From the NCBI GenBank assembly GCA_032718475.1, contig JAUCBJ010007445.1:1-46130 (forward strand): a stretch of 46,130 nt of DNA, written 5' to 3'. The position numbers were made by a program, and so were the translations under genes. Of the stretch, positions 21,822-32,470 are shown one piece after another. The notes under the pieces were generated by a model. It did not search any database. It was not told where the DNA came from and saw only the letters and a list, made by a program, of their open reading frames with translations. The DNA comes from Nemertoderma westbladi. Its lineage: Eukaryota > Xenacoelomorpha > Nemertodermatida > Nemertodermatidae. Each line of letters starts with the position of its first letter. Positions within the stretch are counted from its first letter, which is position 1.

Positions 21822-22250
21822 ATAGTTGAAATTTAATTTTTTACGGATACGAAATCTAATGTTCGTTTTGTTTACTACTGTAGCGATGCGACCAGTTTAT
21901 ATAATTATATTCGTAACTGTCGTTGAACAGTGGATTGTAATGCCAACAACACTGTAATTGTATAGTTAAGGTCGCCAAGACTTAATTAGTCGAATCTGTG
22001 GTTATTACAAAGCTTTGTTTGTAAGTCTAAGATTAGTTGTAATCTGCAGTATAATATCTTCACATAGCCTTGCTAAACTAATTAACGTTCGTTTAGTTTT
22101 ATTTAGGCCTACGTCAATGAAATACGTAGTTCGTGAACTTTAATGTGCAGTTTTAATGCGGGCCAAATAGCTCGAGTGTGAAACTCAGGTCAACTTTGTT
22201 CGAGGTTTTCCCCAGAAATTATTGCTTGTGATTCTCAAAACTTTTATCAA

Positions 22251-22740
22251 TTAATATTTAATAGGCATACACACTATGCCACGCACACACACACACATAC
22301 GGGTGAAAGGTGTAAATCGGGGACATCCCTTTGTTACAAACAAACCGAGACCACCTTTCAAATTCATTATTTTTGACAATATACTTTTGAAAATATTATA
22401 TTCTTGATCGCTATAAAATTTCCTATCTACCCTATATCCTTTGATTGACCCAATCACAGTTTTTCCAAACACACAATTCACCTTAAAACCGGGGACTCAC
22501 CACGTTGGAGAGAATACACAGATGTGTATAATTGTGTTAAATCTTGGTATGATATAAACAATACAAAACGGGACTTTTGACATTTGACATTTGACAGGCA
22601 TATTTCATTACTCAAATAAGATATCCATCCCTGAATATTACCAAAGCCTCATTACTATTATTCAGCATGATCTTGAAAATATTATTTACATTATTCTCAT
22701 AATTTAAAGCTATGATTGCAGTTTTTCTGCAAACCCGCGG
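22251..22740. other. Intergenic, no gene recognised
   Basis: A 76-codon minus-strand frame (22481-22251) with no recognisable motif lies here, next to a CA repeat near 22281-22297. I do not call it a gene. Confidence 0.3.
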
Positions 22741-23200
22741 TTGTACATACAATTCGGGGACATATTGTATTTCGTTCAATGATTCACGCAAATAGTGGCG
22801 GATATTGACCGCAACGCCTTCTTGAGCTGGAGCTGGAGCTATGGTATAGTTATTTTGATGCTAGTTTTAGCAGGTCTGGATAACTTTGCTCCCATCCATA
22901 TTTTGCCAGTGTGCCTTTTGGCTGATATTTATTATGATATCGAAAACATTTATTTCATTTGTCAAATTTGCATAAAATTCGGGGACATATTGTATTTGGT
23001 TCAATGCATTCACCATAGCAGCAATACGCCTTTTTGAGTGCTGGTATTCTGTATTTCAATGCGTGTTGTAGCAGCTTTGGATAAGATTCGCTACCCTCCA
23101 TATTTTACCGGCGTGTCTTTTAATTAATAATATGATATCGGTAAATTTATTCACATCTAGATGTTTTACCCCAAATAAGTTTATAAATAGCACATACGGC
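22741..23200. repeat. Diverged tandem duplication, about 225-bp period
   Basis: AATTCGGGGACATATTGTAT occurs at 22751 and 22976. Both are followed by parallel blocks: TTCAATG, AGTGGCGG / AGCAGCAA, GGATAA, CCATATTTT, and a final ATATGATATCG-like motif. The two copies have diverged strongly. Confidence 0.75.
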
Positions 23201-23381
23201 CAGTGTAAAAGATCTATCCGGCAAATTGGAGAAAAAAACGCTTTCTGTGAATCTTATATAAAGTTTTTATTTTTTTTCTGGCAACAACCTATACACTAAA
23301 TGTAAAGATGATAGAAAAAATAGAGTATTGAGGGTCTTTAGCTGGTTATATTATATTAGATAAAGATACAATAGTAAACGT

Positions 23382-23405
23382 TTTCGACCTACCGGTCTGC
23401 ATCAG
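23382..23405 (-). ncRNA. Hammerhead-ribozyme-like motif of the Penelope element
   Basis: On the minus strand CTGATG is followed by CA, a GACC/GGTC stem closed by GGTA, and then GAAA. This is the CUGAUGA - stem II - GAAA layout of the hammerhead cores known in Penelope-like retroelements. The core A9 appears to be C. It lies just beyond the TA tract at the PLE 3' end. I could not define stems I and III with confidence, so this may be an inactive relic. Confidence 0.5.
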
Positions 23406-23442
23406 ACTATGTACTGGCAACTAACAGGAAAAGGTGGGGGTC

Positions 23443-23784
23443 TATATATATATATATAAGTTTTAAAGGGGAATACCTGATAGGTGAATCCCAGAAAGGT
23501 TAACGTGTATGTATGTACTGTATAGCGTAAGGTAATTGTGGTAGGGAAAATACACCCAGTTAGTTGTAAGCTGTCAATCTAAAGTACAAATATAGGGTTG
23601 CAGGTTGGGTTATAAGGTTGGGAGAAATTGATAGGGAAATCCCAGGAGTGGTCATGTGTCTACATACTGAATGGTATAATTGGATTAGGTAGGTTACATA
23701 GGATTATGAGGTATCTACTTAAAGCGCATGGTTAGGTAGAATGCAACATAATGATAGCTGTCTACATATTGGTTAAGGTGATGG
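23443..23784 (-). repeat. Terminal repeat of the Penelope-like element, 3' copy
   Basis: This ~340-bp block is repeated in inverted orientation at 43134-43457 with about 4-5 substitutions by eye. Shared features are a TA tract, TTTTAAAGGGGAATACCTGA, TTAACGTGTATGTATGTACT and ATAATGATAGCTGTCTACAT, ending GGTTAAGGTGATGG. The TTAA at 23773-23776 is the undisturbed counterpart of the TTAA that received an insertion in the other copy. Confidence 0.9.
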
Positions 23785-23956
23785 GAAGGTTGCCGGGAAT
23801 TTTTACAGAATAAGAAATCACTAGAAACAGAAAAACCAAGACAAAAACAAAAAGGAAGGTAGGGGAAAAGCACATAAAACCCCGGAAATTCGCTATAGAG
23901 GGCACTGTAGTTGTGTAAGATATAGAATATAGGGTGTATTATATAAAACGTTGGGT

Positions 23957-26559
23957 TTAGATTGCTGGTCTTGCTACGTTAAGTGGGGGGTTGTATGTAT
24001 AGATTAGGTTAGCTTCCGTCGCTAGTAGTTCGGGTATGTTTGTGAATTGTTTTATGGTTGCGCTGCGTAGATTTTCTAAACCACAACCGTATATGTGCCT
24101 AGCTAGGAGTATGTCTTCGTGTGTTTTTCCGTCATTGGCTCGTGAGGGGTAGTGTCGAATGTTGTTGCGGTGTCCATTAAAGCGTTCGTGAAGTTTCTGT
24201 CTCGTTTGGCCTATGTAGTATAGAGTAGGGTGGCAGTGGCACCAGGCCAAGTAACATACAGTGTGGGACTTACATGTATAGTGTCCTTTTATCTTTTCAC
24301 CCCATGGTGTCTCTTGTATGTCAGTGATAGTTTTGCATGTAAGGCAGCGGCTAGAGTTACATGGCTCATTAGTGGTGTTATTTGTGTGTGTTTCCGATTG
24401 AGTTTTATTTTTGGTTAGTATGTGATGTGATGTGGGGTTCTTCGTGACTACATTAATGTTGATGTCAAGATCGTAGTTTTGGGAGTATCTACGTACAGTA
24501 TTTTGGAACATGACCTTCATCTGTTGGTTAGTGGATAGGTAAAATGTGGGTTTCGAGTTAGTGTCTTTAGGTCTAGTTTGGGGAGTCCAATGTCTAAGTT
24601 TGTTAAGGAGGTTCTGGGGGTACTGCCTGAATAGACATTCGCCAAGGAATTCGTCTCTAAGTTTGGTATAGTCGTTAGACTCGCTACATCTGCGGTGGAT
24701 GCGTAGGAGTTGGCTACGAATTACGGATAGTAGTAATTTCTTATCATGGAAGCTATTGTAGTGAATCGGGAGTTTATTGCTAGTTGGTTTTTTGTATAAT
24801 GTAGTTGTTAGTGTTTCGTTGTTAATCTGTGTCAAGACGTCAAGGAATGGGAGTGATGTGTGGGAGTATTCAATGGTGAATTGTATATCAGAGTTTTGGA
24901 ATAAGTCGTTACAAGAGGAGTTAGTGATTTTCTGTATGTTGTGAATGTCCTGTTCACTTAATATACGTTGTACTATACCATAGCTGTCGTCAACAAACCG
25001 TTTGTAGAATGGAATAGGGTAAGTTGTATTATCGCCTGGGGGGGTTATGTTTGGATCCGAGGTTGAGGTAGTTTCGTTAGTTATGGTTATATTAGGATCT
25101 GAGATGGATAGGATAGTTTCTGGAATAGTGATGCTGGAATCTGGAGGTGTAAGGTTAGATATTGGGGTCGTTATTATTGGATCTGAGAAAACGAGGTTAG
25201 GTGTAGTGTTTGCTGCTAGTTTAGTTTTATAAGTGACTGAGGTAGTTATATTATTACAGACTGGGGTGGAAGGGGTAGGTTCCGGGGTAGTTATATTAGT
25301 TCCAGGGGTAGTTATGTTAGTTTTGTTAGTTTCAGGGGTATTTATGTTAGTACCATGGGTACTTATGGTAGTTTCAGGGGTAGTTATGTTAGTTTTGTTA
25401 GTTTCAGGGGTATTTATGTTAGTACCATGGGTACTTATGGTAGTTTCAGGGGTAGTTATGTTAGTTTTGTTAGTTTCAGGGGTATTTATGTTAGTACCAT
25501 GGGTACTTATGGTAGTTTCAGGGGTAGTTATGTTAGTTTTGTTAGTTTCAGGGGTATTTATGTTAGTACCATGGGTACTTATGGTAGTTTCAGGGGTAGT
25601 TATGTTAGTTCCAGGGGTAGTTCTGTTAGTTCCAGGGGTAGTTATGTTAGTTTCAGGGGTAGTTATGTTAGTATCGTTAGTTTCAGGGGTAGTTATGTTA
25701 GTTTCATGGGTACTTATGGTAGTTTCAGGGGTAGTTATGTTAGTTTTAGGGGTAGTTATGTTAGTTTCATGGGTAGTTAGGGTAGTTTTGGGGGTAGTTA
25801 TGTTAGTTTCAGGGGTGGTTGTATTAGTTGCAGGGGTAGTTATGGTAGTTCTCTGAGTTTCAGGGGTGTTTTTGATAGATTTTAGGGGAGTTATACTAGG
25901 ATTATATCTGGTCCTGTTAGTAGTGTTGGGATCAGTGGTTGTTGAGCTCGGGTTGGTAGCGGTGGTTAGATCCAGATCGGGTGTGTTAGTATCCAGGTTA
26001 GTTGTGTAAGGGAGTCTGTTTGATACACTCGCGTTTAGGTAGTTATTAATGGGGTTGTTCAGAATGTGGAGGAAGTGTATCTCTAATCTAGATATGGTTA
26101 GGCTAGCGTAGCTTTTCGAGAAACTGCTACCCATGGCTGCGCCTCGTAATTGAAGGTATAGTGTGTTATCAAAAGTGAAGTAGTTACGTTCAAGTATAAA
26201 TCGGACGAGTAGTATAACGTTATCTAATGAGATGAGTGTTTGTTGTGTGAAGTGCGTGTCCTCGGAGAGTGCTTGTCGTAATGCTCTACATCCTACATCA
26301 TGGGTAATGTTAGCGTACATGTCTACTACGTCCAGTGAAATCAGAGTGCAGTCGGGTCCAATATCTCTAGGGAGGGCTGATAGGAAGTCGTCTGTCCCTT
26401 TCAAGTTAGACTCCAGGCGAGTGACCGCGGGTTCTAGAAGGTCGTTAGCAAAGCGGGAAAGTGGGTGTAGAAGGGTGCCCATGGTGGCAACTATAGGTCT
26501 GCCCTTAGGTAAGAGTCTACCGTCGCCCCAGTTTATCCATGATTCCCTGTGGGGCGAGA
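23957..26559 (-). CDS. Penelope-like element polyprotein: RT core plus GIY-YIG endonuclease (interrupted)
   Basis: The open frame extends to an ATG at 26677, but that ATG lies in an inserted element, so the true PLE part starts at about 26559. Motifs in order: GRPIVATMGTLLHPLSRFAN, LDVVDMYANI (motif A), GAAMGSSFSKSYASL (motif B), then about 370 residues that are mostly Thr/Asn/Pro repeats. YKRFVDDSYGIV (motif C, about residue 560 of the open frame), FLDVLTQI and a thumb region follow. A Cys pair, CNSSRCLTC, comes next. The GIY-YIG nuclease begins at about residue 815 (LYYIGQTRQKLHERFNGHRN) and ends near the stop at 23957. The protein would nick its target and reverse-transcribe its RNA. It is inactive as it stands because of the insertion at 26560-27145 and loss of the 5' part. 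Confidence 0.88.
25233..25860 (-). repeat. Coding tandem repeat (Thr/Asn/Pro-rich) in the PLE reverse transcriptase
   Basis: Short units encoding TTPETNI-like heptads or hexads repeat across 630 bp. Inside it, a 72-bp (24-codon) higher-order unit encoding TNITTPETTISTHGTNINTP is repeated about four times between 25330 and 25615. The frame is kept open throughout. Confidence 0.93.
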
Positions 26560-27145
26560 CACGTAGTCGGCGAGCCTTTGCATACGGTTCATATAGGGCA
26601 AATGGGGCATGTCCGTCTGTCTGTCTGTCTGTCCGTCCGTCTGTCTGGTAAATGTTTGAACGCGAATTTCTCGGCATCGCTCGTTCGGAATTGAACCAAA
26701 CTTAGTAGGTAAGTAGTAGAGAGAAAGTTTAGAAAGTTTGTAAAGTTTGGTGAAAAATCATGCAGTCTGACGTCAGCTACGACAGATTATGTGGTTTTTA
26801 GAAAATGTTAAATTTCTCGGGAAGGCCTCATTTTCCTGAGCTGAAATTTTGGTGGCCTGTAGAGAATCATGAAGTCTATCTTTTACGAAATTGAAAAGTT
26901 AAGACATTTAATTGGGGATCCGCTAGAGACTCAGAAGTAATGACATAGGCCTACCGGTACGGTACTGCTGTACAGTGCTGCACTGGTAAATACGAAATTG
27001 CAGAATAACAATTTGACACCACCTAGCGGATTAACATATGATTGTATATCGAATGAATACATTTATAGCATGGGATATGGGGTCCAAACTAGACATGCCC
27101 CATTTGCTCTATATGAACCGTATGCCAAGGCTTGCCGACTACGTG
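26560..27145. mobile_element. 586-bp element with 54-bp terminal inverted repeats (MITE-like)
   Basis: The first 54 bases (CACGTAGTCGGC ... GGGGCATGTC) and the reverse complement of the last 54 (27092-27145) match at 51 positions. A CTGT/CCGT microsatellite lies just inside the left repeat. It splits the Penelope RT after KDHKDTFVGTS. I see no clear target-site duplication and no coding capacity; the short frames in it are read-throughs. Confidence 0.85.
26612..26647. repeat. CTGT/CCGT microsatellite
   Basis: Irregular run of CTGT and CCGT tetranucleotides directly inside the left inverted repeat of the 586-bp element. Confidence 0.9.
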
Positions 27146-27530
27146 CTGCGCGAAGTCCCCACGAACGTGTCCTTGTGGTCTTTAATAGTGCAGTAGAAGT
27201 ACGCTATCTTAGGGTGTTTAGGTAGTAGTAGTGGGTGTAGTGTGTGTTTGGTGTCGATATTACAGGTTTGTAGTAGTGCGTCAAGTTGTGTTCTGTATTT
27301 ATTAGTAGGGTCTTTAGTTAATGTAGTATAGGTGTTAGGGTCTCTTAAAATACGTAAGCATTCAATTTTATAGTCATTGGTATCTAGGATTACAGTGTTA
27401 CCAGATTTATCGCCCCTATACAGATAGATACGAATGTTAGTGTTGGACTTGAGTGATTTGAGGACAGTTCGTTGTTGTTTCGTAAGGTTGTCCTGAGGTA
27501 CATTTTTGGGGAGACATTGGGTGCCATCAC
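27146..27530 (-). pseudogene. Penelope-like element, N-terminal part of the reverse transcriptase
   Basis: Minus-strand translation is open from about 27530. It reads LTKQQRTVLKSLKSNTNIRI, then GDKSGNTVILDTNDYKIECL and LRDPNTYTTLTKDPTNK, ending PKIAYFYCTIKDHKDTFVGT. The [KR]GDKSGxxVxLD and PKIxxFY..xKxHK patterns are those preceding the RT palm in PLEs. The frame is cut by the 586-bp element at 27145 and has an in-frame TAA (in the TTAA) just above 27530 with no in-frame ATG, so the 5' end of the gene is incomplete here. Confidence 0.85.
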
Positions 27531-28053
27531 CTTAAGGGGGGGGGGGGGGGGGGGTACACCATTTTGGTCCAAAATATGTCGAAATTTTTTTTATGGTCTA
27601 TTATAATGCACCATTGAATGGTGTTTCCAAATATGAAAACCGCTATTTAATAGCTCTTTTAGTTTTTAAGTTATGTAAATTTCCATTTAGGGAATCCTAT
27701 TGAAATTACTATTACTATGTATAATGAAAGGTCGATTATCTCCAAATATTTTTTTCATGAAAGTGTCAACTTCAAAACCCTACTACTTCTACAATTTTTG
27801 AGTAATTAGTCTGAAACTTCCTGTGGGTGTCTAGATAGCCACCCTGCATAAAAGTATCAGGCAACTTTTCGAAATTTTTTGTTAATAAAATTTAATACTA
27901 TTTATAAAAAACCTAAAAATTTGCATAAATTTGCAGCGCCACCTAGCGGTGCAGACTTATTTTAACAAGATTTCGCCTGATAGTTATGTTGCCCTATCTT
28001 TGATCTATCATATAAAAAAACTTTCATGTGATTAAAATCAAAACTGTAAAAGC

Positions 28054-28058
28054 CTTAG
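28054..28058. other. Target-site duplication CTTAG, left
   Basis: CTTAG directly precedes the TG of the LTR at 28059 and is repeated at 42926-42930 directly after the CA of the other LTR. A 5-bp duplication fits BEL/Pao and gypsy integrases. Confidence 0.92.
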
Positions 28059-29314
28059 TGTACGCGCTTTTGAAGACCTTTAGCAGTTTAACCTGCCAAA
28101 ATTTATATGTCTTTTGATTTATAAATATACTTTAGAAGATGACAAATATTTAATACCAATAAACAAAACATTAGCAGAAGCCAGCCTAGTGCGCGTCCAT
28201 TCACCCGCTGGATAATCCCGGGAGGCTGGATTCTGTCGGCTTAGATTATTATTGCAGTGAAGCTTACGGTATTGTATTATTCGATTGATCGTTAATAATT
28301 AATTTCTGACTAATATTATTCACTTTCGGGAAATATTAACAGTTCCTTTTAGGACGTGGCGCTCTATCTAAGTAAACAGAGATATGACTTATACTAATCA
28401 CAACGGTAAGTCGGTAAGGCTTATGATTCACGTATGAGGCGCATTCTTTAGGAAATGCTTAGTTATCAGCCACAATCATGCACACTACCGGTAACGCACA
28501 ATACTGCTCACTAATTTGCCGACCGTCAATGAATTTTATCATATATAAAGAGAATAGCAACGGACTCATGTAGGGCTTATCAAATAGCATTAAATTCAAT
28601 ACACACCACAATAATATAAGTCGCAATCGCTATATATATAACCCGCCTCTCTAACCTGTAGTGTATCAAGAAAATTGGGAAATTTGGGTTCTTTATAAAT
28701 GTTCTCCAAATAATATTCAATCCACTGATATAAGATATGACAACAGTACAACATTAAGACGGTAGGTTAAGATATGATATGCACTGATATGGACCGATAT
28801 GTGAGTTGTTATGAACCGTGAATTGATAACAGTCATACGCTCTATAATCTTAAGCCTACTAATGTTTCTTTCTAGAGCCGTTGTTTCTGGCTTAGACAGC
28901 AATAACAACAAAGTATCAAGTAAAAACAGTAAGACTGAACACTCTCCTTATGATCGACCGAAAAGCTACACGTCGACAGGAAAAATCGCTCTGATTGGTT
29001 CAAGCCAAACAAAGAACCATGCGTCCAATGGCTGTTTCCATGTCAGCAACCAGCTGTTAGATGTCGTAATATGAATCATCACGGCTAAGCTATGAAAGGT
29101 ATTTGTCGCATTGCAGGTTTTTTGTCTTACCATGTCCGCTAAAACACGTATATAGCAGAATGACTTTTATGTCCGTTAAAACACCTGTAACGGTACCTTG
29201 AGGGCGAGGGGAATATATATACAGTTAGAGAACCTTTTTAGAGTATTCCAGCGCCTGGGGGGAAACTGGATTGCGAAGCAAAGGGGCCAGTTATATCCCA
29301 CAGAAGCTTTTACA
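28059..29314 (-). repeat. LTR of the BEL-type element (3' LTR on the minus strand)
   Basis: Begins TGTACGCGC and ends TTTTACA on the plus strand; 1256 bp, the same length as its partner at 41670-42925 with no net indel. An 87-codon plus-strand frame in both LTRs is antisense to the element and has no recognised motif. Confidence 0.97.
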
Positions 29315-29392
29315 CCGCTCCCAGAAAATGGGATTTGAGTCTATAAAATATACAAAATCACAGTTTCTAATATACGTAAATACTCTAAACAG

Positions 29393-30841
29393 TTAGTCTT
29401 TCTTGCGCGGACGGCGTTTACGCAGTTTTTTAAAGCTAGCCAGAGTCCTTTTCTCTTTGGGGCGAGCCACTTTACAAGGAGGGCTATAACTCCTGGGTGA
29501 AGGGTGCAATATGATTGCATCAGAGGGTGTAGGATTATGGTCGGTGTATCCGTCAGTCGAAGTACCGGGTTGATTGACATCAACGTCAGGTGAGAGGGGT
29601 CTAACGGCTTTGAGAGCTCGTTTCAAGACAGCCGCTCTTACGGGTCCTTTACGAGTGGTCTGAACGAGGGCCGTGGGTGGACCATAGGCAGTTAGAAACT
29701 TCCGGGGTTTAATGGTCCTTTCCAACTCGCGTTCGCGGGCTCGGTATTCGTAAGGCCGTCGATATACTTCCTGTAACTCAGGGTGTGAGTTAACAAACAA
29801 GTCTCCATAGTCCGGATCCTGACGGATATAATTGATTAAGTTATAGGAATGAAGGTCGCTAGGATTAACACTCCTGAGAAATTTGCGTACGAATTTGGTT
29901 GAAATACATTCTCCGACGCGCTTCAGTAGCTCGTAACTTGATATGCGTGATTTCTGTTCAACCGAAGCGAATAGATAAGGATGGAACGCATAAACTCCTT
30001 CGTAAGCGCGTCCGGGATAATAGCGATGGCGCGAATCACAATGTAAATCAGCGTTCGCTTCCCAAGCTCTGATGTAACGCAGTGTGATCATTTCATCTAC
30101 GCTTTCCAAATCGTGATTAAAAGGGCAGTCGAAACTAGCATGTCCCTTTAGTTGACAATGGTGACATTGAGTCATAAATTGAGGGCAAACCGCAAAGATA
30201 TGCAGGTTATTGAGTCTGCAATATGCGCAATAAATTTCCATAGTCGGTTGTTCTTGGAAATAGGAACAGCGGACGTTGGTGTCCATGGGCGTATCGTGGT
30301 CTCTCGATGCGCATAACCGACAACGTTGCCTAGAAACATAGTTGGCATGTCGATAATCGTACGCAGTGAGACACTGTGGACCTTGATACCATTCTAGGAT
30401 GTAATCGTTGTCGCTGTTCCGGGCGCGATAGGCTGAATCTCCTCAGATTCTAGGCATATTGGTTCGTCTTCCCAGTCTGTTACGAATATAATTTTCGTGA
30501 TCTATTCTCGGTTTATCGTTCCGACTCCGCTGGGTATGATATTTAAATAGAACCATTTCCCTTTCGGTGTCTACATCGTCCGTATCATGTAAATCGATAG
30601 GATGGCCGGTAGTTAGGAAGTCCATATACGTACTATTACGATGCGTATAGCGCGCGGTGGATTTTCGATAGTCCAATTCACGCGCAAGTTGCTCTTGGGA
30701 CATCGGCGGTTCGATATAACGACCATCGTCCTCCGTAATGGTTGGATCGGCTTCACCGCGTATTAAGCTATCCACAAATGCTTGCAAAGGTAGAGTATAT
30801 CGCTCCTTGATACCAAGATCATCTTCTATCAACTCCGTCAT
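29393..30841 (-). pseudogene. Unrecognised Cys-rich, basic ORF near the 3' end of the BEL-type element, with in-frame stop
   Basis: Two open stretches in the same frame, 30841-30446 (132 codons, ATG start) and 30442-29393 (about 350 codons), are separated by one TGA at 30443-30445. The second part contains a cluster of Cys/His pairs: CRLCASRDHD, then CSYF, YCAYCRLNN, CPQFMTQCHHCQLKGHASFD. This suggests a zinc-binding fold like nucleocapsid knuckles. The C-terminus is strongly basic (LRKRRPRKKD at the end). No transmembrane segment or signal peptide is seen. The position, after where pol should be, is that of an accessory third ORF. A further 74-codon frame above (31084-30860, GTG start, ending in an in-frame TAA) is in the same register. 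I do not recognise the family. Confidence 0.55.
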
Positions 30842-31084
30842 ATCTGCTATCTGAGTTTGTTAATATCGAAATGAGTTTATGTTTAGGCGAGCGGACGTCG
30901 CTGCCCACCTCTCTTTGCCCCCGGACAGTGGGATCCTCAGCGCCGATGTACCGTTGTCGCGGTGTTTACGCCAACATGTAGCAACATCACGACAACGATA
31001 ACCGGCACAAGTCACTCCACTGTCCGTCCCAAAGGCTTGAATCCACTTTAGGTTCTTTCTATAGGAGAGTTGGGTTACTTTCAC

Positions 31085-32470
31085 AATTGCGACTAGCTAC
31101 TGTAAACACACCTTAGCAGTAACATTCACCTACAAACGCACAAATTCCACACAACTGTCACCAATTGTACACATACAGGCCATTTGTCCGTTAGTCAGTG
31201 CCTTCCAGAATGTCACGTTATTACTGTGTATCCTTGGATACTAACAGTGTGCTATATTCTCTATGCTATGCAATGGGACAAGCTTTCTATTGTTCTTTTA
31301 ACTTGCTTCTAATTCTAGCGTGGGTGTTGCTATGGTGACATTATGGAATGCTAGCGGTAGAATTAGGGTAATTCTCATGCATACAGATCTGGGATGCTAT
31401 TTAATAATAATTCTTTAATTGTCAATATCCTCTTTATGCATGATTTTATTAATTTTATCGGCTATTGACTATATGTTGGAGATTCTCGCACTCTAATACA
31501 CTCAATAGGATGAATCTCCGCTCCCATGATCTATTAATTAATGGAATTTTGGGAATGTTATAAATTGTACAAAATGACAATTTATGAAATTCATTTAAAA
31601 TATGAATTTAAATTTATTCCCGTGAATTTTATTATTTGATGTTAAAATTGACACAATTTGATTCCAGAGCAGGTCTGGGGACATAGGATCCTTAATTCTA
31701 TGAAATTTGTCTTTTAAGAGTATCGGTAAGTGCTACGATATCTTAATCGACTAGAATTGTTAACGGATCTGAATTTTACAGATTTTAATAAATATTAAAT
31801 TAATATTTAAGATGGGCACCGATTTATTCCAGAACTTGTCTGGGGACGTTAACCACTGATTCTAGAATTTGTCTTTCAAGTATATCGGTGGGTGCCGCGA
31901 TATCTTAATCGACTAGAATTACAGATGGTCAAAAGGTTTAACAGATTTATTTGCGTTTTACGCTACTGTTAGAGGGACATCACGCTACTATATGTATTAT
32001 TTAATATAAGGTAGAAGAGCAATATCGCACGAAGCAATGTCAGTGTGAAGAGGCAAGTCGTTTCCAAGGTCTACCCAGAGCTTGGTTTAGCCGAGACACG
32101 AGGATCTGAACTTTGCATTCCTAATACTCTGCCTACCAATAATACTTGAATATAGTAGTGGCTTTATTGTACTTTAATAAGTACGGACATTTCATCTTAC
32201 TGTAGTCACGTATTTATAATATGATACAGACAGTAAGGAAAGAGAAAAATAATTATTTTCTCGCCGTCGCACTAAATGTATATTATAAGTAATTACGTAC
32301 GTAATAAACACTAATATATTGCACTAATCTACTAAATAATCACTAAAATAACATTCTACTAAATAAAATTGAATAAAAATGATTATAATAACATTACATA
32401 ATAATACATACATAAATATAAAATAAAACAAATATAAAATGATATAGTCACACGCCCACTCCACATGCTA
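31085..32470. repeat. Non-coding 3' part of the BEL-type element with a diverged duplication
   Basis: No ORF is recognised where integrase would be expected. An imperfect duplication with about a 165-bp period lies at 31650-31930. Both copies have CAG(A)(G)C..GTCTGGGGAC, TTTGTCTTT, GTATCGGT and end GATATCTTAATCGACTAGAA. Confidence 0.6.

Larger units (their letters stand above)
20782..22250. other. Region upstream of the KY-family gene
   Basis: AT-rich with no recognised gene. It contains a 50-bp repeat at 21291 and a 17-bp repeat at 21703. A tRNA-like look around 22160-22225 was not convincing. Confidence 0.4.
23443..27535 (-). mobile_element. Penelope-like retroelement (EN+), main part
   Basis: A PLE on the minus strand: 5' part of the RT at 27530-27146, rest of the RT and GIY-YIG at 26559-23957, then a 3' UTR with the terminal repeat. 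The 5' terminal repeat lies 15.6 kb away at 43134-43457 because of later insertions. The pre-insertion sequence GCCATCACC-TTAA-CCAATATG can be read by joining both sides and matches the 3' repeat (CCCATCACC-TTAA-CCAATATG). Both ends abut TA tracts. Confidence 0.88.

Noticed and set aside
22158-22230. tRNA-derived sequence
   Set aside because: TAGCTCGAG-like and TTCGAGG pieces are present but no proper box A/box B pair or cloverleaf.
22251-22481. 76-codon ORF
   Set aside because: No motif, next to a CA repeat, no neighbouring exons.
25233-25856. Plus-strand Val/Met/Leu-rich ORF of 207 codons
   Set aside because: Antisense shadow of the Thr-rich repeat in the Penelope ORF.
26560-26677. ATG at 26677 as the true start of the Penelope protein
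   Set aside because: It lies inside the 586-bp inserted element; the RT continues on the far side at 27146.
28811-29074. 87-codon plus-strand ORF, repeated at 42422-42685
   Set aside because: It lies inside the LTRs, antisense to the element; identity reflects LTR identity, and no motif is seen.
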